A stretch of DNA of 64,000 bases from Xyrauchen texanus (GCF_025860055.1 NC_068294.1:8560827-8624826); one strand, 5' to 3'. Shown: positions 1 to 12,658, counted from the stretch's first letter. The notes: a model not told the origin generated them from the sequence alone. Program-made: numbers and translations.

Positions 1-230
1 CAGGTACACCCCAGGTATTCCCTGGCCTCCTTCAACAGGATAATGCACCCTTCCACACTGCACACATTGTTTGGGAATGGTTTGAGGAACATGATGAAGA
101 GTTCAAGATGATGCCGGGGTCTTGTACAGTCCATGTTTCGGCGGGTCGGTGCTGTTTTGGCAGCACGTGGAGGAATAATACATTAGGCAGGTGGTCAAAA
201 TATTTTGGCTCATCATGTATATATACAGTA
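1..230 (+). mobile_element. 3' part of a Tc1-like DNA transposon
   Basis: The open frame starting at base 3 contains QQDNAPFHTAHIVWEWFEEH (about 30-89), which is the second-aspartate region of a Tc1/mariner DDE transposase. The usual following block with the third acidic residue is missing. Sequence jumps within about 40 bases to a typical Tc1-like 3' end (about 150-210, with the AGGCAGGTGGTCA block) and then to a TA-rich tract. The element is cut by the window edge and internally deleted, so it cannot encode an active transposase. Family assignment is from recognised motifs. Confidence 0.75.
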
Positions 231-559
231 TATCCTTTTGCGACCCCCTGTAAACATGCATGGACATTGTATTGTATGGCTTCACTATACACAATGCATA
301 ATTTAGTTTAAGTTAAAGCTGTCAGTAAAGGGTTAAACTTTTGACAGACGGAGTCATGTGACAAAATAACATGGCCCCATTTGCTGAGGAGATTGCCTGT
401 GGAAGGAAACGCCAGCAAGGTGTATTTTTAACAGGTGTATTGTGTAAAACCAGAATTATGTGTCACATAGGGATTAAATAGCTGCATGGTTCAAAATGTT
501 TCCAGTGCCTTAATCGTTTAATGTGTAATTACATAATTTTTTTAATATCCCAAATGAAT
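231..559. other. Intronic sequence, nothing recognised
   Basis: AT-rich sequence between the Tc1-like relic and the DIRS terminal repeat. I see no coding potential, RNA gene or clear repeat boundary. Confidence 0.4.
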
Positions 560-584
560 AATTTATTTCCGAGGGAAGGAACGA

Positions 585-900
585 GACCTTGTGTCGAATG
601 AAGTGACGCAAGGGGTCTTCCTGGGATGCCGAACGTAGCACTGAAAGGCCAATGACAAGTTGGCAGACAGAATTTGCATGCCCTGCCCCGAACATATGGG
701 TATAAAGGGAAGCCGGGCAGTGACAGTCAGGATTTTGCACTGAGGAGCCGAAAATAAGGTACTGCCGTTTACAGTGGTAGGTCTAGTGCTGTGGCAGGAG
801 GGACACAACGTCTCGTTCCTTCCCATGGGAAACGGAGGTTACAAAAGTAACCATGACGTTCCCCTTCTGTCACTCATTTAACGTTGTGTCGAATGAAGTG
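585..900. repeat. DIRS left inverted terminal repeat and adjoining internal end
   Basis: Bases about 585-725 are the reverse complement of about 3500-3640. A second copy of the end motif (ACGTTGTGTCGAATGAAGTG) sits at about 881-900, where DIRS elements carry an internal region complementary to their outer ends. Extent judged by eye. Confidence 0.65.
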
Positions 901-1589
901 ACACAAGTGGTCCCATATAAAAATGCCACGCACTGACTGTGTTACGTGAACTGCCGAGACAGGTGCAAGCAGGTTACTGCGTGCTAGAGGCAACTGTGCC
1001 GGCTGCATGTAGCCCTCCCCAACGCCTCCAAAGAGGTGTCACATACAGACCTTAGGTTTCCTACATGGGAGCAAGCCCGGCAGCCGCGCCTTTTCTCTCA
1101 CTATGTCTCTCACATAGGATGCAAAGTGGCTTGGGGTGATCTTAACGCTATGAAATGCGTCGGGGAAGGCGGTCTTTCTCGGTCCTATTCTTTCAGGGGG
1201 AAAAGACCCTACGGAGGCCACATCCTACCCAGTCTAGGGGGAGGTAACGTGGCAAATACATCACGAGGGTTGTGAAGCCGTACGAGGGAAATGGCGCCAT
1301 GGTAGGTCGAGCCTAATGAGGGGGGACTCTACAAGCAAGGCGACCGGGGCAGCAGGGCTGCCCAAGGGAAACGTGGGTCCGCCGACAGGGGGACCGTACC
1401 GTGGGAAATACATCATGGGGAGTTTGCCTGAAAAGGGAACTAAGCCTGTGGAGCCCGACCCTAGTACAGAGCTCCTGTGACTCATAGTGGGTCTGGCCAT
1501 TAATTGCTCTGCTGAATTCGCCGGCCAGAAGGCTAGGGAGGAGAACATCCAGGGAGTGATGCATAGTGGCTAACCTGGGATAAAAGGCG

Positions 1590-2290
1590 CACTGGATCAA
1601 CTTGGTGAAAGACGCTGTGTGCAAGTGTAACACCTGGTCAGTTGTGCCGTGTACCGAGTTCTTCCGGCTCGGACCTGACAAAACACGGGACGAGACCAAC
1701 TCAACCCTGAGATTGTATTGTTGCCCAGCCTGCTGCTCTGCTGATGTCTCCTCCCGGGGCAGCTTGCTTTCAGGCTCAGGACCTGGTCCCTGAAGAGGGT
1801 CGTAGGAACCTTGGGCACATAGCCCGGTTACGGAAAGTGCCAGACCGAACTCCAGGCAGGTGTCGCTGACAGAGAATGCATGCAGGTCCCCAACCCTCTT
1901 GATGGAGGCTAACATGATCAGGAGGGCCGTCTTCAGGGAGAGGGCCTTGAGCTCAACTGAATCAAACGGCTCGAAGGTGGGTCTCTGAAGGGGAACAGGC
2001 TAGGCCAGTGAGGGCTCAGTCACCTCTGCAGGTTTTCGGCTCGAGAAGTACACCAATTCGCGAACAAGAATCACTTTAGGGTGTAAAGTTGCCTGGTGAA
2101 GGGAGCTTTGGCTTGGTTGATCATGTCTACGACTGCAAGTGGTAGATCCACTAGATCTTCCGCATCCCATCCAGGGACCAGACGTGGAGGTTCCAGAGGT
2201 CTGGGTGCGGGTGCCAGAGGGTGCCCCATCCCTGAGAAAGAAGGTCCTTCCTCAGGGGAACTTTTCCAGGGAGGTGCTGTCACGAGGAGC
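1590..2290 (-). pseudogene. Degraded DIRS C-terminal region with tyrosine recombinase remnants
   Basis: Minus-strand pieces continue the DIRS protein in at least two frames. About 2290-2071 carries the linker after RNase H. About 1915-1800 reads LASIKRVGDLHAFSVSDTCLEFG, and about 1818-1770 reads MPKVPTTLFRDQVLSLKA; both are characteristic of the DIRS recombinase region as I remember it. Frame changes at about 2285 and 1820 and loss of the expected C-terminal R-H-R-Y segment make it non-functional. Sequence from about 1590 to 900 is probably 3' non-coding. Confidence 0.6.
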
Positions 2291-2975
2291 ATAAGATCCG
2301 AGAACAAGGCCGGGTGGGCCAGTAAGGGGCCACCTGGATGACCTGTTCCTCGTCCTCCCTGATCTTGCACAGCACCGGTGCAAGAAGGCTCACTGGGGGA
2401 AATACGTACTTGCGCAGCCCCCGGGGCCAGCTGTATGCCAGTGCATCTGTCCCGAGAGGAGCTCCTGTCAGGGAGTACCAGAGCGGGCAGTGGGAGTTGT
2501 CTTGGGAGGCAAAGAGATCTATCTGTGCCTTGCCGAATTGTTCCCAAATCATCTGAACCACCTGGGGGTGGAGCCTCCACTCTCTGCTGGGCAAAACCTG
2601 CCATGACAGTGCGTCCGCCGTCGTGTTGCGGTTGCCAGGGATGTGAGTGGCGCACAGCAACCTGAGTCGCAGCTGACTCCATAGGAGGAGATGGCGGGCG
2701 AGTTGTGACATATGACGAGAGCGCACGCCGCCTTTGCGAATTATGTATGCTACCGTCGCGGTGCTGTCTGAATGGATCAAGACGTGCTTTCCCCGGATTA
2801 GTGGGAGAAACATCCGTAAGGCAAGAGATACATCCAACAAATCTAGGCAGTTGATGTGCCAATGCTGCCGGGGTCCTGTCCAGAGGCCAGTGCCCATTGC
2901 ACACAGCGCCCCAACCAGATTAGCATCAGACGCAGCTGTGATGCTCTCCGATGCAGCGGCGATGTCGTCATCCAA
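2280..2975 (-). pseudogene. DIRS RNase H region of broken pol
   Basis: This open frame of about 231 residues reads like the RNase H part of DIRS-type Pol. Landmarks are HWHINCLDLLDVSLALR, followed by HSDSTATVAYI and HIPGNRNTTADALS, and later AQIDLFASQDNSHCPLW. The retroelement RNase H acidic residues appear as the D and E-equivalent positions, but one E position (INCLDLL) is D, a possible substitution. The frame is lost near 2285, and homologous sequence (SDLMLLVTAPPW and on) continues in another frame of 2071-2904, so a frameshift separates RNase H from the recombinase region. The upstream RT catalytic core is missing. This is not a host gene. Confidence 0.8.
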
Positions 2976-5735
2976 TTCCGGGGGCTCAAGGGAGAATGCT
3001 GGCTGGCAGCAAGGCGAGCCACACTCATCCCGAGCTCAGACGGAAGCAAGCAAACTATGACGGGGGGCGGATGGTTCGTGGGGATTTACCCGGCGACACA
3101 GAGCCCGTCGTCATCCCCAAATCGCCTTCATCGCCAGCCGGATCATCCTCAATCACGTGGGGAGAAGGAACGACGTGCGGGGGGGTTGCTGAAGTGGCTT
3201 TCTTTCGTGAGAAATACCTGCTGTGTATTGCTCTTTTATGAGTGGGAACTCAAACTCAAACTCTTTTAAAGGAAATAAACTCTTTTTAGGAGGAGAAAAA
3301 CTCTTTCAGGCAATGAAAGCGCTGTCGAAGCGCCCAGGGGCGTGGACTGCACAGTGTGCAGAGAGAGAGAACACCAGCTGGAAACACGCTGTAGATCCGA
3401 CAGCAGTGCTTATCGCCAGTAGAGGTGAGTGGAACAGTGGTGAACTCAGCTTGCTGTTGCACAACTGTTCGGCTCTGAAGAAAAATTCTGACTGGCACTC
3501 GCTTCCCTTTATACCTGTATGTCCGGGGCGGGGCATGCAAATTCTGTCTGCCAACTTGACATTGGCCTTTTCTCAGGTTCAGAGGTACGTTTGGCGTCCC
3601 AGGAAGACACCTTGTGTCACTTCATTCGACACAACGTCGAGTGAGTGACAGAAGTGGAACTGTTTATGTATGTGTTTTTTGCCCGACCACTTGGATCAGA
3701 GTTTTGTCTGAGCCTGAGAAAGAGAAGGAAAAGGAGAGGGAAAGGAAAAACAGGACAGGATACAGTGTTATGAAAACCTCCACTCATCACTCCTGGACCA
3801 GATTAACTGTCCATTAGAACAAGGCTGCAGTGTTGCATCCAGATGTACTTTGGGTAGTGATGTCACTGTTTGATATTCCTCTCTCTCACCATTTTCATTC
3901 TAACTTTTTTTTTACAAATTTGTGTACATTTTACAGATGGCCTGCACACAACCATTACAATCCAGAGCAATAAAGTTATGAATTTAAGGATTTTTGCTAA
4001 TTAATTGAAGGTTACAGAGTTTGAGGGGTTTGGATGTTTTCAGATGTTGCTGAAGGTTTATATGCTGGCTCTAAATCAAGAACAGGAAAACAAGATGAGT
4101 GAATCTTTCCAACACCTTTGAGTCCCTCTCTGGCAAATCTTACTCCGTTTCTCCGTAAGTATTACAACATGCCTTGTCATTTGTCTTCCCTTCTCTATCT
4201 GTGCTTCCATCCATATTTACTGTGGGCCGTTCCTGTCAGTGATTTCCTTCCATGCGTAATATAAGTATAGTCAGACAGTTAAGTGTTTTTGAGTACAGTC
4301 TGTGTGTTTTGCCTCCTACGGTACATTAAGAAGATTTTCATAGCTTTTTAAGGATTGTGTTGACATGTTTTTATTTTGGTTTATTATGATATTATCTCAG
4401 CCATGAATCTGTATTTGCATTTCCAAAAGGAAATTGGGCTTGCGAGTAGGGCTGGGTAATATGACCTAAAAAATGATAACTCTATATTTTACAGCCTATA
4501 TATATATTTTATTCTACAAGAAATAAAAGATATGATCTATTATGCAGATAAATGCAGGAAAATACACCAATCACAATTCAGTATGCAAATATTACAGTGG
4601 CATCGCTGTTGATAAATGTTTTAAATGCCAATGTTATGGAGAGCCTGCGAGTAGGTCTCCACAGGATTTTAATGTGACTAAAGAGCTTGTTTCTTGTTTT
4701 ACTCACCATTTTCAATATTTATCATGGTTTCATTGGGCAAATGGATTATTCATCCTGTTTAATGTATTTATTGATGTTTTAACACTAATTCATCTCTTCT
4801 TCTTATGTATTTATTCAATTATATTGTATTTAAGAATGGGGAGGTGAGTGTTAATTTTATTTTTAAATAATGGTATGTTCCAATTGGAAATGGCGGGAAT
4901 ATTGTGTATTTAAACCAGCCGCTTTAAAGGGGGGGGGAGATTCAAGATGGACAATGAGTGTTTGGAGCACATGGACAAGGTTGCTAGTGCTACTTTAGCT
5001 CAATATACTCCGGCCTCCATTGTTGAGGGAGGGGAGTTGGTACTGCTTAGCACTTAAAACAGGTCTGTTTTATAAACCTTTTTTTTTTTTTTTTTTTTTA
5101 TGTAACCTTGGTTTTATGTTCGCTTTTGAACACTATTTATTTGCACATTTTGCACTCTTACAATACAAAATATATTTTTGGAACGCCATTCCTTCTATCC
5201 GGTGTTATTCTCCTTGTGACTGCTCTGATCATTATAACAGCCAAATATTCTCTCCCTCTCAGCCAATGGGGAATTTTCACACTTTAATCTTTATTGTAAG
5301 AAACCTTACAAAATCCAAGAATAGATTGTGTTGTAGATCATTTCAGTATGTGCGCAAAGTCGGAATGAAGTCATAGACTTTTAGCTGAATTGATTGAATA
5401 AAAAGTGGAAATGCAATACACTGCTTGCCTTGCAAGCACTGTAATTAAAATATCCAGCGTGAGCTTACAGGTCTTTCACTCTGCAAGAAACTAAACTAAG
5501 AAACTGCAGAAAATAAGGAACCTGATCCGACTCATGTGGTTCACAGAGCAGTTGGGTTACCTTCCGTTCAGCTGCGGTCATACAGAGGTTGCACGTGTGA
5601 TGCATAGAGGTGTTTGTGTGTGAGATGGTTTTGGGTTTGACTGTGTGCGGTGTCATCGTTTGGTTTAAAACAGGTGTGTTATTGGCCACAGGATATCTTT
5701 CTCCTTGCAGTTAAAAACAGTGGTCAATGCTTAAA

Positions 5736-5743
<8 letters not shown>

Positions 5744-5799
<56 letters not shown>
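5744..5799. repeat. (TA)n microsatellite
   Basis: Uninterrupted TA dinucleotides following a short A-run. Confidence 0.95.
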
Positions 5800-5802
<3 letters not shown>

Positions 5803-5887
5803 CGTATGTGTGTGTAAAGAAATTTCAATGGGGAAGAAAATTCAACCTGGTTTGCCTTTGTATCAACTTTTTTTTCTAACCCAATGT

Positions 5888-5892
<5 letters not shown>

Positions 5893-5961
<69 letters not shown>
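5893..5961. repeat. (AT)n microsatellite
   Basis: Uninterrupted AT dinucleotides, about 69 bp and about 90 bp from the preceding (TA)n tract. Confidence 0.95.
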
Positions 5962-5964
<3 letters not shown>

Positions 5965-6410
5965 AATAAGCAGAAACATTAATAATAAATGTTTAAATTG
6001 TCACTTTATAGAAGCTAGCTAAATTAGGCATTGTCTAACATGGACAGGTTGCACATTGACATGCTCTCATCCTCAAAACAGACTGCTCACACTGAATTCA
6101 GTGACAGTGGACATTTCTCGTGATTAAATCGATCTGTGCTTACTGAAATTCGGCCCCAGTGGCCGAAGCTGGAAGTGTTGTTGAGGTGAAGTTTCCACAG
6201 GGTGGCACCAAAAGTGAGCTTTATTAGCTGTAAATGATATAATACAGCCAACAGGAATGCAACTTTTATTAATTCTACCCCCTAATCCAAACCACCAACA
6301 CAAAACCTAACCGGCAGTGGAGTAAAAAATCTATTTTAGAGCTACATTTAAAATTGAATTAGCTTATTATTAGATTCCTCCGTAGGAGGGAATCTATTGT
6401 AATTGATGGT

Positions 6411-6472
6411 TTTATTATTATTATTATTATTATTAGATTCCTCCGTAGGAGGGAATCTATTGTAATTGATGG

Positions 6473-6521
<49 letters not shown>
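6411..6521. repeat. (ATT)n microsatellite, interrupted
   Basis: Two (ATT)n runs (about 6411-6436 and 6475-6521) separated by a duplicated copy of the element's 5' end. Confidence 0.9.
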
Positions 6522-6522
<1 letters not shown>

Positions 6523-7090
6523 TTCTTCTCCTTGAGCCCCAATAGCTCAAAAAGTCACTGGTCAAAAATTTTCTAAATTGGCACATTGATACTCCATGCC
6601 AACGGGTACCCCCAAACCAAGAATGGCCCACATTCGCCCATAGGTGGCGCTACAGGCCACGCCCAAAAAAACAAAATTCAAAGTGATACAATTTCCACGC
6701 CATTTGTCCAAATCTTCTGAAATTTGGTGTACATGCCTCATTCCTCATGGGGAACAAAAAAGCCTCAAGAACCCATAACTTCCGCCATGATGGATTTTCC
6801 CGTACGTTGAAAATTTGCGAAAACCTACAAAACTCTTCTTCTCCTGAACCGTGAGCTCCAATTGACTTGAAATTTGGTACACATGTGTAGAATGGACATC
6901 CTTGAAAACGTTACTTAGGAAAAATGAATACGATACAAAATGGCTGAAAGGGGCGTGTTTATGTAAATGTCCAAATTTTAACAATATATACGTGTCAATA
7001 AATCAAATGTAATTTTGACTGATGGTTTTTCAAACCTAACATGCTTAAAGATGACATCACTCTGAAGTACTGTGCAAAGAATGGCCATGC

Positions 7091-7810
7091 CAAAATTCCC
7101 ATTTTCTGGTCAAAAATGTTCTAATTTGGTAAATTAATAGTACAGGCCAACAGGAATCCACAAACCAAGAATGACCGACATACGCCACTAGGGGGCACTA
7201 CAGGACAAGCCAAAATTCCCATTTTCTGGTCAAAAATGTTCTAATTCGGTACAAGAATAGTACAGGCCAACAGGAATCCACAAACCAAGAATGACTGACA
7301 TTCGCCACTAGGGGGCACTACAGGACAAGCCAAAATTCCCATTTTCTGGTCAAAAATTTTCTAATTTGGTACTTTGATACTACAGGCCAACAGGAACCCA
7401 CAAACCAAGAATGGCCAACATTCGCCCCTAGGGGGCACTACAGGCCATGCCGAAATTCCCATTTTCTGGTCAAAAATGTTCTAATTTGGTACAATGGTAC
7501 TACAGGCCAACAGGAACCCACAAACCAAGAATGGCCAACATTCGCCATTAGGGAGCGCTACAGGTAATTCCCAAAAGTCCCATTTTCTGGTCAAACATTT
7601 TCTAATTTGGTACATTGATTCTACAGGCCAAAAGGAACCCACAAACCAAGAATGGCCCACATTCAGCCCCTAGGGGGCGCTACAGGCCACTCCAAAATTC
7701 CCATTTTCTGGTCAAATATTTTCTAATTTTGTACATTGATACTACAGGCCAACAGGAACCCACAAACCAAGAATGGCCCACATTCGACCATAGGTGGTGC
7801 TACAGGCCAC
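7091..7810. repeat. 120-bp tandem repeat, six units
   Basis: Starts of the shared phrase AAATTCCCATTTTCTGGTCAA recur at about 7091, 7211, 7331, 7451, 7572 and 7693, a 120-bp period with 1-2 bp drift. Each unit carries TACAGGCCAACAGGAA, ACAAACCAAGAATG and a GCCACTAGGGGGC-type block. Units differ by scattered substitutions, so the array is not newly made. Confidence 0.9.
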
Positions 7811-8096
7811 GCCCCAAAAAAATATTTTCAAAGTGATACCATTTCCACGCCATTTGTCCAATTCTTCTGAAACTTGGTGTACATGCCTCATTTCTCATTG
7901 GGAACAAAAAAGCCTCAAGGATCCATAAGGTCCGGTATGGATTTTCCTGTACATTGAAAATGTTTCGTTTAGGATTCAGACAAAGACATGTTTTTTTGAA
8001 TTCCTTAATTGGGAGGGTTTATCCCCAACCATCTACTGATCAATTTTAAATGATTTGCCATTTTGAGGAGGAATCCGCATTGCTGCTTGCAGCTAT

Positions 8097-9084
8097 ATTT
8101 GTATTTGTGTTGCTTCCCAGTTTTCATGAGACCAGAGCTTGTGTCTCAGAGGTTGCATGCTCAACCTGGTATCAGTAGCGCCACAGGTAGAGGTGAAAAT
8201 ATTCAAATTGATGCAAAAATGTCTGATGGGGAATAGCGCTTGTCAGTAATTCGTCAGAATGGGGTCAATTTCAGGGTAAATAATCATTCGGAAGCAGCAT
8301 GTTACCTCAAAAATCATGATCAAAACTGCACATGGCAACACAGTCTGCATGAATTATGACTTGAAACAGGCATAAACGAGGTTTGGACTGACCTCAATGT
8401 GTAATTAATTGTGCATATTGTTGAGCCAATGCAGTTCCTGGTAATTTTAGTAAATTTCAATGTTCATTTTTGTTTTGCTTTTACATTTTAGGTGTTCTGT
8501 TTAGTCACACTTGCTAAATGTAAAATCTGGTTCCTGAAGTAAAACCAGTTGTGAACCACTACACTAGTCCATGGATCCGACTGTCATAAATCTCGTTATT
8601 GAATGTGTTTTCCTTGAATAATTTATTTCAACAATCAGCTAGTGATTTTGACTTCAGTTAATGAATTGTACTGAACTCATTGGCAGGTTAATTAAATCTG
8701 GGCCTTGTGCTGCCTCTCAGGTTTCAAATAGGCAGCAGGGGTTACTAGACCCCTTTGGCAAACACTACCTTCAATTGGGGAAGCAGGGAGTGTGTTTTGA
8801 AAGCTCTGACCCACTGAGAGATCATAACTTCCCCTTTTATTTGCACAGCCGTTCTGATACAGAGGAACCATAATGACCCGTCATGAGCTTTCCTGGTAAA
8901 TGATGTGAGTGGGTGAATTTGATATATCCAACTCTGAGCAGGGAGCTGTTTGCTTTGTCTTGGTCTTTGATTCACTAACTCTTACATACATTTTTGTTCA
9001 ATTTAGCAGTGTCCCGTGTTTCCATGCTGGCTTCATTTGGTTGGTTCAGAATGTGATTCAAGCTGCCCAATTTGTAATTGTAGA
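8097..9084. other. Intronic sequence, nothing recognised
   Basis: No coding potential, RNA gene or repeat boundary that I can support. The short open frames here (for example 8661-8873) look like chance. Confidence 0.4.
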
Positions 9085-9285
9085 TCAATGTATATTAGGC
9101 AAGTTCACTAATGCTATTGCTCATGTTTAAGGGTTAGAGTTTGGAACAAACCACTAACCTGAAGTATTTACTCAACCCACACATTTTGACTATAGGTCAT
9201 AGGATACGTCAAATAACTAGGCTAGTTGAGGAGCGGTTTGCTATTACTTTAAGCAATCTGACTCAAGATTTTAGCTTTTTTTTTT
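9085..9285. repeat. Dispersed repeat, copy 1 of a family seen three times
   Basis: It contains ATTGCTCATGTTTAAGGGTTAGAG and ACGTCAAATAACTAGGCTAGTTGAGGAG-type blocks that match the copies at 20585-20874 and 62815-63175. The ends are eroded here; the inverted termini are visible only in the 62.8 kb copy. Confidence 0.55.
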
Positions 9286-9358
9286 GGCCATTTTGGTGAG
9301 AATGTTAGAGAATGGAAAAACTTGTTTATGTTTCACTGGACTAGATATGAGCCACATC

Positions 9359-9995
<637 letters not shown>

Positions 9996-10120
9996 AAATG
10001 AACCATGCTTTTAATACAGTAACCATAGTTGAACTATGGTATTTGTAGTAAAACCATTGTAACCACATAAATCACCTTGGTTTTATTACAGAAACCATAT
10101 TTTTAGCATGATATTTGTGG

Positions 10121-10555
10121 TAGAGGTCTGCACGGCATGGGTTTTTCTGACCCAATCTCACCCGCTCTCATGAGATTCTGTCCTGCTCCTGAAAGTTTCT
10201 GTCCCCCTCCTGTCCTCTCAGGTGTCATAGGCAGTTTTTTCTGTAAAAAACAGAAAGAGAGATATATCTGATTTACTGGATCTGTGGTTGGTTTCAAAAT
10301 GTAGTTTGTACTTTCTTTAATAAAGCATTAATATCTACAATATAGCACTAAGGGATCTGCCTTCATGCTCAGACATTTTGCCTCAGAGTGTTACTTTCTG
10401 CCACATGGAGCATGAGGAAGATATGCATGAATGAGCCACCAACCCTGCTCCTGTAAATCCTTTACTTTTGTTACTCATGTGCAATAGAAGAATAACATGA
10501 ATAATATTATGTACCTTAGAAACGTAAAATATATTGAAGTTCATTTTATGTTTAG

Positions 10556-10627
<72 letters not shown>

Positions 10628-10701
10628 TCTCAGTAATCAAAACTTGTCCCGGGCCACACTCTGTTGCATCAGGTCCCGGTCAGCGGGAGTGCAGGCCTCT
10701 A
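10121..10701. mobile_element. hAT-like non-autonomous element
   Basis: Left end TAGAGGTCTGCAC (10121) and right end GTGCAGGCCTCTA (10689-10701) are inverted with one mismatch. The neighbouring 8-mers ATTTGTGG and ATTTGCCA share their first five bases, compatible with a decayed 8-bp target duplication as in hAT elements. No transposase is present. A (TA)n tract (10564-10625) has expanded inside. Confidence 0.6.
10564..10625. repeat. (TA)n microsatellite
   Basis: About 31 TA dinucleotides inside the hAT-like element. Confidence 0.95.
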
Positions 10702-10960
10702 ATTTGCCACACATTAACAATGGTGTTATTATGGTAAAAATGTAGTAATCATGGTAGCGGAATTATTATGATTTTTATTACCATATTTTGGGTTTTCCTG
10801 TATTCCTACTATGTTTTACTGTGAATATTAAGGTTAAAATACTGTTACTGTAGCAAACCCAGGGTAAATGTTGTGGTTATGATTTTACTACACATACCAT
10901 TATTGTACTACAGTCAATGTATTTAAACCATGTTTAATGTTCTTAAGGAATGGAAAAGGC

Positions 10961-12655
10961 AAAAAAAAAAAAAAAAGTATTGTGAGGGAATAGAAAACTT
11001 TTTCTAGAGAACGCAAAACAACAATGCTTCATAGAGAGAGTAGTTCATTGCTTCATAAAAGATTCTATGTTAAGAACCTTCTTTTTCTAATTTTTGCTTC
11101 CAATTATAGATACCTGTGGAAAAAATGATAATGATTGAAAAGAGTACATCTGTAACCAAAGTCACAAAAAAGTAGGTGGTCATTGTTGTGCTCTGTAGCC
11201 AGTGTATCTGACCACACAGACAGTTTCTCACACTAAATCAAACAGACAGATGTCACAGCAGGTAGATGGGTTTGACTGGATGGCTATGATCTAATCAAGT
11301 CTTAAACAGAGGTACTATAAATATTTCCTTCACTGTTTTTTGTTTATTCTGGATCTTTTCACTTTGGTGGGCAATCAACTTGTTTATTGTGTTATTTATC
11401 CCTCTGATCCCTATGAAAAACTTCTGGGGCTTGAGACGTTTTTTCAGAAATAGACTGTAGTGTGTGTGTCTCAGATGGGGAGCAGACATCTTTGATGTTC
11501 CTCTTTCACTATCTTTCTCACGCTTCTCACTTTGAGTCATTGTTTTGATTGGTGTAATTAAGCAAAACTAAATCTTTCATGCATTTGTCAAGAAGACCAG
11601 TTGAACACTCCAAATCACCGACAAAGACAGATCACACCTGTCAAGCTCCAAAAGAGGCAACAACATAACAATAAAAGTATTCCATATACCCTTACTAGCC
11701 TTTACACTTACATCTGGTGATCTAAACAACACAATGTCATAGCCCAAGCATGAGAACATTGCTCTTGTTTTTGCACATTTTGTCTGCTTCCCCTTCTGTT
11801 TCCCAAACACGCACAAGCGCACATGCATAAATACAGACACTTATCCCCTGACCCACCTTTGACTCACCTTTGACAGCTCTTCCTGAGGGTACCAGAGAAC
11901 ATTATTTCTGCTAAACAAACCGCAGCAAGCAGATCAGCCACTTCACATGACCTGTGCCCCTTTGCTTCTTTTTGGAGAACCCTTAACCTTTACTCACATT
12001 TTGTGCAACTAAAGTGAATTGTAGTCTATTGATGTTGTGTCAGAAGCTTTATACCTTAGCTCGCTGAAAAAATATGTCAGAGTGCATTACAAAATTCTGG
12101 GTTTGCTCTAGGGCTGGACGATATACTGTATAGGATATTCACAATATTTCCACAATGATTTTGCTGGTGATGTAAATGTAAACAACACTTGAAATATTGC
12201 AACAGCATTTGTAGCATAATATTGATTGCCACCAAAATTTATTTTTGACTCTTCCCTTCCTTTTCTTTAAAAAAAGCAAAAATCTGGATTCCAGTGAGAC
12301 ACTTACAATGGAAGTAAACATTAATATATTCACCATTTCAAAATTATAGCCACATGAAATAAGCAATATGCATGTTAACATGATTAAAGTGTGATAAAAT
12401 CATGTTCTAACCTTTTCTGTATAAAGTTATAGCCAATTTTACAACTTTGTTGCCATGATGATGTAATGTCAACTAACCCTAAAACCCTAAAATGACTGAA
12501 AGAATGACAGTTTAAATAACTTTACAGCTCCAATAACATATGAGTATTAACAGAAGAATTAATGTGTGCTTTTATATAATTATCCTTATACACTCTTTAA
12601 ACTCTCCAAAAATTGGTCTTGGTGGTCACTCTCAAGGAGCTGTAAAATGCCATCA
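10961..12655. other. Intronic sequence; one possible repeat end
   Basis: No coding signal. TCTAGGGCTGGACGATATAC at about 12110 resembles the terminus of a dispersed fish repeat and recalls the phrase at 4447, but no partner end was found. Confidence 0.4.
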
Positions 12656-12658
12656 AGA

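Larger units (their letters stand above)
560..3655 (-). mobile_element. Internally deleted DIRS-type (tyrosine recombinase) retrotransposon
   Basis: Two inverted terminal regions flank degraded coding sequence read on the minus strand. The left repeat (about 585-725) and right repeat (about 3500-3640) are near reverse complements, sharing blocks such as TTGTGTCGAATGAAGTGAC and ATTTGCATGCC. Inverted rather than direct ends are the DIRS hallmark. From the 5' end at about 3650 going down, there is possible Gag-like N-terminal sequence (about 3240-2980), then directly a DIRS-type RNase H region (2975-2280), then tyrosine-recombinase-like sequence broken over frames (about 2290-1590). The reverse transcriptase core expected before RNase H is absent. 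The element is about 3.1 kb, short for the family as I recall it, and is an inactive relic. Confidence 0.8.
3656..6369. other. AT-rich intronic stretch with two long (TA)n tracts
   Basis: No coding signal. It contains a purine-rich AAGG-like stretch (about 3717-3750), a poly-T run (5079-5099), and two (TA)n tracts (about 5744-5799 and 5893-5961). The motif AGGGCTGGGTAATATGAC at about 4447 resembles the ends of a dispersed fish repeat. A diffuse repeat-like segment lies at about 6115-6320. None could be bounded confidently. Confidence 0.45.
6370..8096. mobile_element. Unnamed fish repeat element with (ATT)n head and internal 120-bp tandem array
   Basis: The block begins with TAGATTCCTCCGTAGGAGG (6370), repeated at about 6433 after an (ATT)n run, and ends with GAGGAGGAATCC (about 8063) and a GCTGCTTGCAGC motif (about 8077-8090). 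GATTCCTCC at the left and GGAGGAATC at the right are inverted, suggesting short terminal inverted repeats. Inside are six 120-bp tandem units (about 7091-7810) plus a detached unit (about 6555-6660). A second segment (about 6660-6780) recurs at about 7811-7930. I find no transposase, so a non-autonomous element is the likeliest reading. I cannot name the family. Confidence 0.6.
10000..10960. repeat. ACCATGGTAACC-type dispersed repeat, interrupted by a hAT-like element
   Basis: Sequence at about 10000-10120 (ACCATAG, TATTTGTAGTAAAACCA) and at about 10702-10930 (TGGTAATCATGG-like phrases) shares the simple 'accatrgt' vocabulary of a common fish repeat. The two halves flank the element at 10121-10701 and look like one older repeat that was split. 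Confidence 0.45.

Noticed and set aside
2071..2975. Two long minus-strand frames as novel genes
   Set aside because: They are DIRS RNase H and its frameshifted continuation.
6348..6631. Asparagine- or isoleucine-rich open frames
   Set aside because: Translations of the (ATT)n microsatellite.
7091..7810. Possible CRISPR array
   Set aside because: The 120-bp units are contiguous, without unique spacers, and the genome is a vertebrate.
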